DNA of 6,746 nt from an archaeon (GCA_016550485.1 JABXGV010000251.1:1-6746), one strand, 5' to 3'. Positions 1-5,330 are shown, counted from the first letter of the stretch. Notes: generated by a model not told the origin, from the letters alone. Numbers and translations are program-made.

Positions 1-1445
1 CTTACCGATGGCATACAGGGTACAATGGTTTTTCTGACTGGTATCACAGAGAAGTACTCGGTCTCCCAGAGGGAGGAACCCACACATATTACTGCTCACA
101 GGCTAGTTGGATATATGCGATGCCAGAGAGCTTCCGGGAAGCCGTGGTTCAGGGGTTTTTCGATGGTGACGGAATAGTTGACAGCATGAAAATTGCCAAA
201 TATGTAGCAGCAGCTGCAGGCGCTCAAACTCCTTTTGTGAGAGAGTTACTGGATTCAATAGGGTTAAAGACAGGGGAAGCGGGGGCAGAAAATAAGAGAG
301 TCGTAAACATTAAACACGAATCCTTTGAAGATGCAGTCGAGGTACCAATTTTTAGGCGTGCTGCTGGAAGACAAGAAGTTATCCAGAGAATCAAAGATAT
401 GTTCTCAGATAGAACTCCTATCACCCAATATCGTGACAATCATAGCCTACCGCTTGAAAGACTTATACGGCAACTAGGCAGCAACCCGAACCGATCCTCA
501 AATCGAATCGCCCAGCTCCTATATACTCTAACGGGAAACACATCATCATCTAGACGAATCACAAAACTCCTGAAGACAACCGAAGAAGTAGACTGGACCG
601 AAGTCCACGCTTTTATCGGATTCTGGAAACGGAACCCAACCCCCGACAGAATCAGAGCAGCATTCGAACTGGCCTGCAAAGAAACAGGCTATCAAAGAAG
701 AGGAAAGAGTAGAAGGTCTAGTTGGATGAGGACGAATATTCCCTCGAGTGTTAGGTGTGCCCTATCTAGCAGTCGCCCTAAAGGAGACGGAGGATGGACG
801 ATAGAAACAAGAGAAGGATCGGAGATTTACCTAGATAAAGAATTCCTAGAACACCACCCCCACATCGCAGATGTAATAAAATCCTATCAAACTAGTGTCT
901 TTCAACGAGTGCAGAAAGCACTAGAAAACGACTTGGAAGACATAACCTCACACCCCCGACTAAAAGAACAAGTAAACAAGCTAACAGAACAAATGGACAG
1001 GCTGGCAAAAACCGACTTCAACCTCACCCTCAATGAAAGACCAGACGACCACGTTCAACTACTAATCGACACGATGAGAACAATACAACAAGTAGGAAAA
1101 CTCAAAGAGCCCATTGGCGTTCAGCACCTCACCCCACTCCTAGAACACAACGAAACCAGAATACGAGGAGTAGCAGTAATTGCCCTAGGTAAAATAGGCA
1201 GCACAGAAGCAGTAGACGCGCTCCTAAAGACATACCCCACACACCCGACATTCCTCAAAGAAGACGCAAGACAAACCAAGGACCTACGCACACTATGGAT
1301 TCAGGCGCTAGGTAGAATACACGACCAACGCGCAATTGACTTCCTGACAAAGAAAAAAGACGACTCCCACACACGAATCAGACAAGCAGCCACCAAAGCC
1401 CTAAAACAAACCAGAGCAACCCGGAAACCAATAACCAATAGCTAA
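1..1445 (+). CDS. LAGLIDADG-like endonuclease domain fused to HEAT-like repeats (5' partial)
   Basis: The frame is open from the left edge of the window, about 480 residues to the TAA at 1443-1445. An ATG at 120 exists, but it is probably internal because 39 upstream codons are open and rich in aromatic and polar residues typical of folded protein. Near visible residues 49-57 the stretch VVQGFFDGDG resembles a LAGLIDADG motif (GFFDGDG variant, with two acidic residues from codons 162 and 168). It is followed by a short beta/alpha segment ending near IQRIKDMF, as in homing endonucleases. Only one motif is visible; a second could lie upstream. The middle (about residues 140-370) is charged and unrecognised. 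The C-terminus holds at least two HEAT-like helical repeats (about residues 375-411 with RIRGVAVIALGKIGS, and 425-472 with RIRQAATKALKQ). Codons after about position 430 are A/C-rich and T-poor, unlike neighbouring genes. A free-standing or formerly intein/intron-linked nuclease is inferred; activity is unproven. Confidence 0.6.
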   Translation, partial: YRWHTGYNGFSDWYHREVLGLPEGGTHTYYCSQASWIYAMPESFREAVVQGFFDGDGIVDSMKIAKYVAAAAGAQTPFVRELLDSIGLKTGEAGAENKRVVNIKHESFEDAVEVPIFRRAAGRQEVIQRIKDMFSDRTPITQYRDNHSLPLERLIRQLGSNPNRSSNRIAQLLYTLTGNTSSSRRITKLLKTTEEVDWTEVHAFIGFWKRNPTPDRIRAAFELACKETGYQRRGKSRRSSWMRTNIPSSVRCALSSSRPKGDGGWTIETREGSEIYLDKEFLEHHPHIADVIKSYQTSVFQRVQKALENDLEDITSHPRLKEQVNKLTEQMDRLAKTDFNLTLNERPDDHVQLLIDTMRTIQQVGKLKEPIGVQHLTPLLEHNETRIRGVAVIALGKIGSTEAVDALLKTYPTHPTFLKEDARQTKDLRTLWIQALGRIHDQRAIDFLTKKKDDSHTRIRQAATKALKQTRATRKPITNS

Positions 1446-1465
1446 TTCTCCAAAACCGCCACAAT

Positions 1466-1474
1466 CTTTATCTA
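1466..1474 (+). promoter_or_regulatory. Candidate TATA box for the rps28e-rpl24e unit
   Basis: The sequence CTTTATCTA lies about 25-33 nt upstream of the rps28e ATG at 1499. At normal archaeal TATA-to-start spacing, transcription would begin at or within a few bases of the ATG. The bases just before the ATG (TTTCCGCAAACCC) hold no purine-rich Shine-Dalgarno site, which fits a leaderless transcript. This is inferred from spacing and composition only. Confidence 0.4.
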
Positions 1475-1498
1475 ATAGAGATAACTTTCCGCAAACCC

Positions 1499-1747
1499 AT
1501 GTCAGGTGCAACCGAACAAGGAATACCGGCCGAAGTCGTGCAAATTGAACTTCAATAAGTGGTTCAAGCATAAGTAATCGGCCGGACAGGCCTTACCGGA
1601 GAAATCATACAGGTCCGCGTCCGGGTTCTCAGTGGTCGCGATCAGGGCCGAATATTAACAAGGAATGTTAAAGGTCCCGTTCGGGAAGGGGACCTGCTCC
1701 TCCTTCGCGAGACAGAAAGAGAGGCCCGGCGTATTCGGCCACCTTAG
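1499..1747 (+). CDS. rps28e: Small-subunit ribosomal protein eS28 (S28e), frame interrupted by a 30-nt candidate intron
   Basis: eS28 is a small OB-fold-like protein of the small ribosomal subunit, near the mRNA exit path. Exon 1 (1499-1543) encodes MSGATEQGIPAEVVQ. Exon 2 (1574-1747) begins VIGRTGLTGEIIQVRVRVL and ends with RNVKGPVREGDLLLLRETER followed by EARRIRPP. These are family hallmarks: AEVV-VIGRTG, TRNVKGPVR-GD and ETEREARR. Between them lie 10 in-frame codons containing TAA at 1556-1558 and 1571-1573. Without those codons the product is 72 residues, normal for the family. Unspliced, translation would stop after 19 residues. Codon use is clearly more GC-rich than in the neighbours (the stretch 1681-1740 is about 65% G+C). 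It is followed after 13 nt by rpl24e, so the two are probably co-transcribed. If the insert is not removed, this would be a pseudogene; full conservation of everything outside the insert argues against that. Confidence 0.9.
1544..1573 (+). other. Candidate 30-nt BHB (tRNA-endonuclease type) intron within rps28e
   Basis: Pairings read directly from the sequence: outer exon stem CCGGCCGA (1526-1533) with TCGGCCGG (1578-1585), 8 perfect pairs; central helix GTGC (1538-1541) with GCAT (1568-1571), 4 pairs including one G-U; intron stem TTGAAC (1545-1550) with GTTCAA (1562-1567), 6 perfect pairs closing an 11-nt loop. The bulges are AAA (1542-1544) and AAG (1572-1574). The archaeal splicing endonuclease cuts such 3-nt bulges after the second base. 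This gives 1543/1544 and 1573/1574, the same boundaries that rebuild the eS28 frame. A 4-by-3-nt internal loop separates the second bulge from the outer stem, so the motif is a relaxed (HBh'-like) rather than a perfect BHB. Splicing itself is inferred. The boundary is ambiguous by up to two bases from sequence alone, because the repeated A's give the same spliced product. Confidence 0.75.
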
Positions 1748-1760
1748 GATGGCGAAGTAG

Positions 1761-2024
1761 ATGGTAAAGAAAATAGCTTGCTCATTTTGTGGCTGCGATA
1801 TCGAACCTGGAACTGGGATGATTTACGTTAGAAATGATGGGAGTCTTCTTCATCTCTGTAGTAGCAAGTGCAGGAAAAATGCTGTTCAGCTTCGCCGAAG
1901 GGCGCGAAAACTAAAATGGACCGATGTCTATGAGGAAAGGGTTCGGCGCCAAAAAGCCGCTGCAAGGGCTCGTAGTACAAAATCATCTTCGCGCAGCAAG
2001 GGCTCTCGTAGAAGGAAAACCTAG
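1761..2024 (+). CDS. rpl24e: Large-subunit ribosomal protein eL24 (L24e)
   Basis: This 87-residue zinc-ribbon protein belongs to the large ribosomal subunit, near the subunit interface. The N-terminal domain has the family signature CSFCG, then P-G-G---V--DG, then C-S-KC. The zinc ligands are Cys7, Cys10, Cys33 and Cys37, with an additional Cys12. The core LKWTD also matches the family. Archaeal members are often only about 55-70 residues; this one has an extra basic Ser/Arg/Lys-rich tail (about residues 65-87), probably an rRNA-binding extension. The ATG lies 13 nt after the rps28e stop with a weak AGGATGG site about 8 nt upstream, so co-translation from an rps28e-rpl24e mRNA is likely. Confidence 0.93.
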   Translation: MVKKIACSFCGCDIEPGTGMIYVRNDGSLLHLCSSKCRKNAVQLRRRARKLKWTDVYEERVRRQKAAARARSTKSSSRSKGSRRRKT

Positions 2025-2027
2025 AAC

Positions 2028-2072
2028 ATTTGTCCTTAGTCAATAGTTTGAAAATCTTCCCTCAAGGATAAT
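2028..2072. terminator. Weak inverted repeat between the convergent rpl24e and ndk genes
   Basis: ATTTGTCCTT (2028-2037) is nearly complementary to AAGGATAAT (2064-2072) in the 52-nt gap between two converging stop codons. It could help end transcription from both sides. There is no long T-run, which is the usual main signal for archaeal termination, so support is thin. Confidence 0.2.
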
Positions 2073-2076
2073 GGCA

Positions 2077-2745
2077 TTAGGCTTTCTGTTTATCAAGATC
2101 CATGTTTCCCAGAAGAGCATCAGCGAGGCTCCTGATTTTTCGCATCGGCCAGTCTGGGCACTCTTCGATAAGCTGTTCGGCTATCAAGTCTTTGTAAAGA
2201 GTGCGATTTGAGTATAATTTAGCATATTCTCCGCAGTACTCTCGGATTTGCTTGGTAGCTTTTATTGGTGTTCCTCGCCATTTCTCGATGTATGCCATTA
2301 AGGGCCCACGTCCCTCTGAGCGGATGTCTAGCGATGTCCTTCGAGTCCAAAGGGCAATCTCCTTTTCAGCATTATCAGGTTCATCACTTGCATGAGCTAC
2401 ATTAACACCGCCTACCAGACCGTATTTTCCTCGCAGGCTATCGGGTTCTGCCTTTTCGACAAAGGTAGCGCCTAATACGTTTCTTAACCGTTTTACGATG
2501 TTGTCGCCTTCAAGAATTGTCGCTACTACTTTTCCCACCCGAATAAATTGGATTAACCAAGGATAGAAGAATTTCCCTTTGTGTATAGCGTAGTGTTGTT
2601 CAGCAAGCGCTTTGGGAACTCCTCTTTCTACAAATCCAAGTGGTGTAACATCCGGAAGTGCCTCAAAGATTCTTTCAAATACTGCCGCGCCTACACCTCG
2701 ACGCATGGTTGCGTCTGGTTTTAAAACCAGTAAAGTTCGCTCCAT
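2077..2745 (-). CDS. ndk: Nucleoside diphosphate kinase with a C-terminal extension
   Basis: This cytosolic enzyme transfers the gamma-phosphate between nucleoside triphosphates and diphosphates through a phospho-histidine. Visible family features are: LVLKPDA with Lys9; HYAIHKGK (Tyr52, Lys56); RLRNVLGAT (Arg86/Arg88, base and phosphate contacts); Arg105; and the active-site segment NVAHASD with the phosphorylated histidine at His118 and Asn115. The catalytic core ends near residue 140, where typical family members stop (about 135-155 residues). This protein continues to 222 residues with a helical-looking, unrecognised tail. The start is supported by GAGGT (complement of 2754-2758) 8 nt upstream. 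The gene is on the opposite strand to its cluster neighbours, convergent with rpl24e and divergent from infB, whereas in many archaea it is collinear between them. It therefore needs its own promoter, which I could not place convincingly. Confidence 0.92.
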   Translation of the reverse strand: MERTLLVLKPDATMRRGVGAAVFERIFEALPDVTPLGFVERGVPKALAEQHYAIHKGKFFYPWLIQFIRVGKVVATILEGDNIVKRLRNVLGATFVEKAEPDSLRGKYGLVGGVNVAHASDEPDNAEKEIALWTRRTSLDIRSEGRGPLMAYIEKWRGTPIKATKQIREYCGEYAKLYSNRTLYKDLIAEQLIEECPDWPMRKIRSLADALLGNMDLDKQKA

Positions 2746-2753
2746 TAGAGAAA

Positions 2754-2758
2754 ACCTC
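2754..2758 (-). promoter_or_regulatory. Shine-Dalgarno site of ndk
   Basis: On the minus strand this reads GAGGT, complementary to the archaeal 16S rRNA 3' end, 8 nt before the ndk ATG at 2745. It supports that start and implies a leadered ndk mRNA. Confidence 0.55.
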
Positions 2759-2828
2759 GGCTAGCTAACAATAATTAACATCACAAAAACCCTTTGACTA
2801 GACAATGTATTGGAAAATGACACAAGTC

Positions 2829-2836
2829 TTAAATAT
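2829..2836 (+). promoter_or_regulatory. Candidate TATA box of infB
   Basis: TTAAATAT is close to the archaeal TATA consensus, with an A-rich stretch upstream that could serve as the BRE. A start of transcription near 2855-2862 is expected, leaving a leader of about 40 nt before ATG 2899. The leader contains two imperfect tandem units, GGAGAAAACTC (2850-2860) and GGAAGAACTC (2861-2870). It lies in the 153-nt divergent ndk-infB gap. Confidence 0.5.
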
Positions 2837-2898
2837 CGTTCCTTGATTCGGAGAAAACTCGGAAGAACTCAGAGAATCATTAATGCTTGGTGCTGCAG

Positions 2899-4689
2899 AT
2901 GCCGTCTAAACAAATTCGCCAACCAATTGTTTGTATGCTTGGTCACATAGATGTAGGTAAAACCCTTCTGCTTGATAAAATAAGGGGCACAGCAGTTCAA
3001 GCTAGGGAAGCGGGTGGTATCACGCAGCAAATTGGGGCCAGTTTCTTTCCGCTTTCAACTCTCAATGAAATAATCGGCGATCTCCTAAAAGGCCGCAAAC
3101 GCAAATTCACCCTGCCTGGTCTACTCGTCATAGATACACCAGGTCATGCCGCGTTTTTCAATCTTAGGAAACGGGGTGGGACAGTAGCGGATATTGCCAT
3201 CCTTGTCGTCGATATTATTGATGGCTTACAACCACAAAGCTATGAATCTCTACGAATACTACGTGCCCGTAAGACACCTTTCTTGATTGCGCTAAACAAA
3301 GTAGACCGACTCCCCGGCTGGAAACCTCAAGAAACAAGAAGTATTACGGAATCCTTACAGAGCCAAACTGAATATGTCCGAAAATCATTGGATGAGCGGC
3401 TCTATGAGGTAATGGGCGATTTGCATCGGGAAGGTTATCAGGTGGATCGCTTTGATAGGATTGAAGATTTTGCCAAAACAATCGCTGTTGTCCCTACAAG
3501 CGCCAAGACAGGGGAGGGCTTATCTGAATTACTCCTTGTTCTAATCGGGCTTGCTCAGGGTTATTTGGAGCAGCGGCTACAAACCACGCCTGGTCCAGGC
3601 AAAGGTGTTATACTTGAGGTGAAGGAGGAGCCAGGTCTAGGGGTCACTATTGATACAATAATCTTTGATGGAGTAATTCGTCATGGAGACACTATAGTAA
3701 TTGGCGGGCTCCCAGAACCAATTACTACTCATGTTAGAGCGCTTTTAATGCCTAAACCTCTTGACGAAATTCGTGACCCTAAAGAAAGATTCACAAAAGT
3801 AAAAGAACTCGTTGCTGCAGCCGGAGTGAAGATTGCTGCTCCTAATCTAGACAATGCGATTGCAGGCGCAGGGCTTCATGTCGTAAAATCGGATGAGGAA
3901 GAAGCAGCAGCTCGAGAACGAATTCTTAAAGATATGGAAGCAATTCGTATTGAAACTGATAAGCTAGGGGTGCTTCTAAAGGCTGATACATTAGGCTCGT
4001 TGGAGGCGCTCATCGGTTATCTCCAAGATCGAAGTATTCCGATTCGAAGAGCTGATATTGGTGATGTTTCAAAGAATGATGTCATCGAGATTTCAACAGT
4101 GAAGGAGTCAGATGCTTTACTCGGAGCTGTTCTTGTTTTCAATAGTAGGGTATTGCCTAGTGCTAGTGATGAAGCCTCAAGTCTTAGAGTTCCGATTTTT
4201 CAAAGCCGTATAATTTACGACCTTGTAGAACAATACGAATTGTGGGTTGAAGAAAAGAGGAGGGAAATTGAGGCTGCACTCCTTGGAACAGTAGTTTTTC
4301 CCGGTAAAATGGAAGTGCTGCCCGGCTATGTTTTTCGCCAAAGTAGTCCCGCTGTTGTTGGGGTGCGTGTTCTTGGAGGGCGGATTTCCCCGAAAACTAA
4401 TCTAATCCATTCGGACAACCGCCGTGCAGGCACTATTCAACAACTTCAGGATAAGGGGAAAACTGTCCCTGAAGCACGCATTGGTGCTGAAGTCGCTGTT
4501 TCCATTAAAGGTGTCACCGTCGGTCGGCAAATCGATGAAGGTGACATCCTCTATATAGATCTCCCTGAGTCGATGGTGATTAAACTCAACCAAGAACTCA
4601 AAGACAAACTTACTTCTGATGAGCTGGATATTTTACAGGAACTGCTTCAGATAAAACGGAAACATGTATCGCCTTTCTGGGGGGTCTAG
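2899..4689 (+). CDS. infB: Translation initiation factor aIF5B (GTPase)
   Basis: aIF5B is the archaeal homologue of eIF5B/IF2; it promotes ribosomal subunit joining with GTP hydrolysis. From ATG 2899 it is 596 residues, a usual archaeal length. The GTPase motifs are G1 GHIDVGKT (15-22), switch I AGGITQQIGA, G3 DTPGH (79-83, with the catalytic His83), G4 NKVD (133-136) and G5 SAKTG (201-205). Domain II starts near 231 (KGVILEVKEEPGLG), domain III near 349 (GVLLKADTLGSLEAL) and domain IV near 460 (GTVVFPGKMEVLPGYVFR). G1 has Val where translational GTPases commonly have His (GHVDHGKT). No intein is present. In-frame TTG (2887) and GTG (2890) offer longer starts. ATG 2899 is preferred because homologues begin shortly before IRQPIV, and GGTG at 2889-2892 could act as a weak Shine-Dalgarno site. 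Confidence 0.95.
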   Translation: MPSKQIRQPIVCMLGHIDVGKTLLLDKIRGTAVQAREAGGITQQIGASFFPLSTLNEIIGDLLKGRKRKFTLPGLLVIDTPGHAAFFNLRKRGGTVADIAILVVDIIDGLQPQSYESLRILRARKTPFLIALNKVDRLPGWKPQETRSITESLQSQTEYVRKSLDERLYEVMGDLHREGYQVDRFDRIEDFAKTIAVVPTSAKTGEGLSELLLVLIGLAQGYLEQRLQTTPGPGKGVILEVKEEPGLGVTIDTIIFDGVIRHGDTIVIGGLPEPITTHVRALLMPKPLDEIRDPKERFTKVKELVAAAGVKIAAPNLDNAIAGAGLHVVKSDEEEAAARERILKDMEAIRIETDKLGVLLKADTLGSLEALIGYLQDRSIPIRRADIGDVSKNDVIEISTVKESDALLGAVLVFNSRVLPSASDEASSLRVPIFQSRIIYDLVEQYELWVEEKRREIEAALLGTVVFPGKMEVLPGYVFRQSSPAVVGVRVLGGRISPKTNLIHSDNRRAGTIQQLQDKGKTVPEARIGAEVAVSIKGVTVGRQIDEGDILYIDLPESMVIKLNQELKDKLTSDELDILQELLQIKRKHVSPFWGV

Positions 4690-4735
4690 CGAGGAAGGAT
4701 TCAGACGATACTCTAAAACACTCCTTTACATCTCG

Positions 4736-4740
4736 TTTTT
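4736..4740 (+). terminator. Possible T-run terminator after infB
   Basis: TTTTT lies 47 nt downstream of the infB stop, in a T-rich stretch (TCTCGTTTTTAAC, then TAATTTTCTG). Archaeal RNA polymerase commonly terminates at such runs. The 217-nt gap to rps6e and its separate promoter-like sequence fit an end of transcription here. Confidence 0.35.
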
Positions 4741-4761
4741 AACATCTAATTTTCTGAAATT

Positions 4762-4800
4762 GGGCAATCTTGCCTCCGTTGCCCTTACACTACAAAGTGT
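4762..4800 (+). repeat. Two tandem short hairpins in the infB-rps6e gap
   Basis: GGGCAA (4762-4767) pairs with TTGCCC (4779-4784) around an 11-nt loop. Two bases later ACACT (4787-4791) pairs with AGTGT (4796-4800) around ACAA. Both stems are perfect but short. They could be part of a small RNA, a 3'-UTR structure of infB, or chance. No C/D or H/ACA sRNA signature is complete here. Confidence 0.3.
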
Positions 4801-4847
4801 CTGATGACAAGATTGATAAACTGTTAACTCTTGCTAACCTTTTATCC

Positions 4848-4871
4848 GAATCCCCTTTGAAAGGTGGATTC
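4848..4871. repeat. Inverted repeat upstream of rps6e
   Basis: GAATCC (4848-4853) and GGATTC (4866-4871) flank CCTTT and AAAGG, giving 11 complementary positions per arm with one bulged T. The central spacer is too small for a good RNA hairpin using every pair, so a protein-bound DNA operator is a reasonable alternative. It overlaps by three bases the palindrome at 4869-4883. Confidence 0.4.
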
Positions 4872-4883
4872 AAATAATTTGAA
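4869..4883. promoter_or_regulatory. Perfect palindrome overlapping the rps6e promoter region
   Basis: TTCAAATAATTTGAA is a perfect 7+1+7 palindrome. Its A/T core (AAATAATTT) lies about 25-35 nt before the rps6e ATG at 4907, where a TATA box is expected for a transcript with a very short leader. It may be both TATA element and operator. The function is inferred from position and symmetry. Confidence 0.4.
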
Positions 4884-4895
4884 AGTAAAGTTATC

Positions 4896-4900
4896 GAGGA
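4896..4900 (+). promoter_or_regulatory. Shine-Dalgarno site of rps6e
   Basis: GAGGA lies 6 nt before ATG 4907 and fixes this as the start. Confidence 0.55.
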
Positions 4901-4906
4901 TTTGAC

Positions 4907-5305
4907 ATGGTACGAATTCGGCTTGTAATTGGTGACTCTGAAACTGGGAAAACCACACAACTCGAACTTAGTGAACAGAGAAGCCGAGCGCTTCATGGTA
5001 GAGTCATAGGCGAGGTAATCGAAGGTGATTCTCTAGGTTTGCCAGGTTACAGATTCAGAATTAGAGGAGGTAGCGATACTACAGGGACACCGATGCGCCC
5101 TGATGTTCACGGTGCAGTTCGCAAACGAATCCTAATACGTAGTGGTGTTGGATATCGTGTAAGCACACGAGGCGAACGTCGTAGACGCAGAGTACGTGGT
5201 AATGAAATCACAGACGAAATCATCCAAGTCAATGTCCTGATGATTACAAAGGGATCAAAACCACTCCTTGAACTCGTTGAAAAGGCAACTTCCACAAAAC
5301 AATAA
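4907..5305 (+). CDS. rps6e: Small-subunit ribosomal protein eS6 (S6e)
   Basis: eS6 is a small-subunit ribosomal protein. At 132 residues it has the short archaeal form, without the long phosphorylated C-terminal tail of eukaryotic eS6. Conserved blocks are clear: GRVIGEVIEGDSLGLPGY near residues 31-48, then FRIRGGSD and GTPMRPDVHG, then RKRILI, then an Arg-rich stretch GERRRRRVRGN followed by ITDEIIQVNV. ATG 4907 has a well-spaced Shine-Dalgarno site and gives the typical N-terminus. The gene is 25 nt upstream of eif2g on the same strand, so the two are probably one operon. This pairing is common in archaea. Confidence 0.95.
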   Translation: MVRIRLVIGDSETGKTTQLELSEQRSRALHGRVIGEVIEGDSLGLPGYRFRIRGGSDTTGTPMRPDVHGAVRKRILIRSGVGYRVSTRGERRRRRVRGNEITDEIIQVNVLMITKGSKPLLELVEKATSTKQ

Positions 5306-5317
5306 TCCAAAACAAAC

Positions 5318-5322
5318 AGGAG
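5318..5322 (+). promoter_or_regulatory. Shine-Dalgarno site of eif2g
   Basis: AGGAG lies 8 nt before ATG 5331. It supports that start over the in-frame ATG at 5268, which lies inside rps6e. Confidence 0.6.
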
Positions 5323-5330
5323 AAACCCCT

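Noticed and set aside
120..122. ATG 120 as the start of the first gene
   Set aside because: The frame is open back to the window edge with plausible protein sequence, and no Shine-Dalgarno site or TATA box stands at proper spacing before 120.
224..679. Minus-strand reading frames opposite the first gene
   Set aside because: They lack recognisable domains and start signals and lie entirely antisense to a well-supported frame.
1556..1573. TAA as a recoded sense codon in rps28e
   Set aside because: TAA ends the ndk, rps6e and first genes here, and the ten inserted codons match nothing in eS28. Removal of the insert explains the family alignment better than readthrough.
1499..1747. rps28e as a decaying pseudogene
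   Set aside because: All conserved positions outside the insert are intact, the insert length is exactly in frame, and the boundaries coincide with BHB bulges. Random decay would not predict this, although RNA data are needed to exclude it.
2899..4689. Intein or BHB intron in infB
   Set aside because: All GTPase motifs and domains II-IV follow at normal spacing with no extra block, and the total length is ordinary.
4801..4850. Complete box C/D sRNA beginning at CTGATGA
   Set aside because: The box C has C instead of a purine at its first base and no CTGA D box or C'/D' pair follows at suitable distance.
5268..5330. Longer aIF2-gamma N-terminus from ATG 5268
   Set aside because: It would overlap the end of rps6e, whereas ATG 5331 has a well-placed AGGAG and gives the normal family N-terminus.
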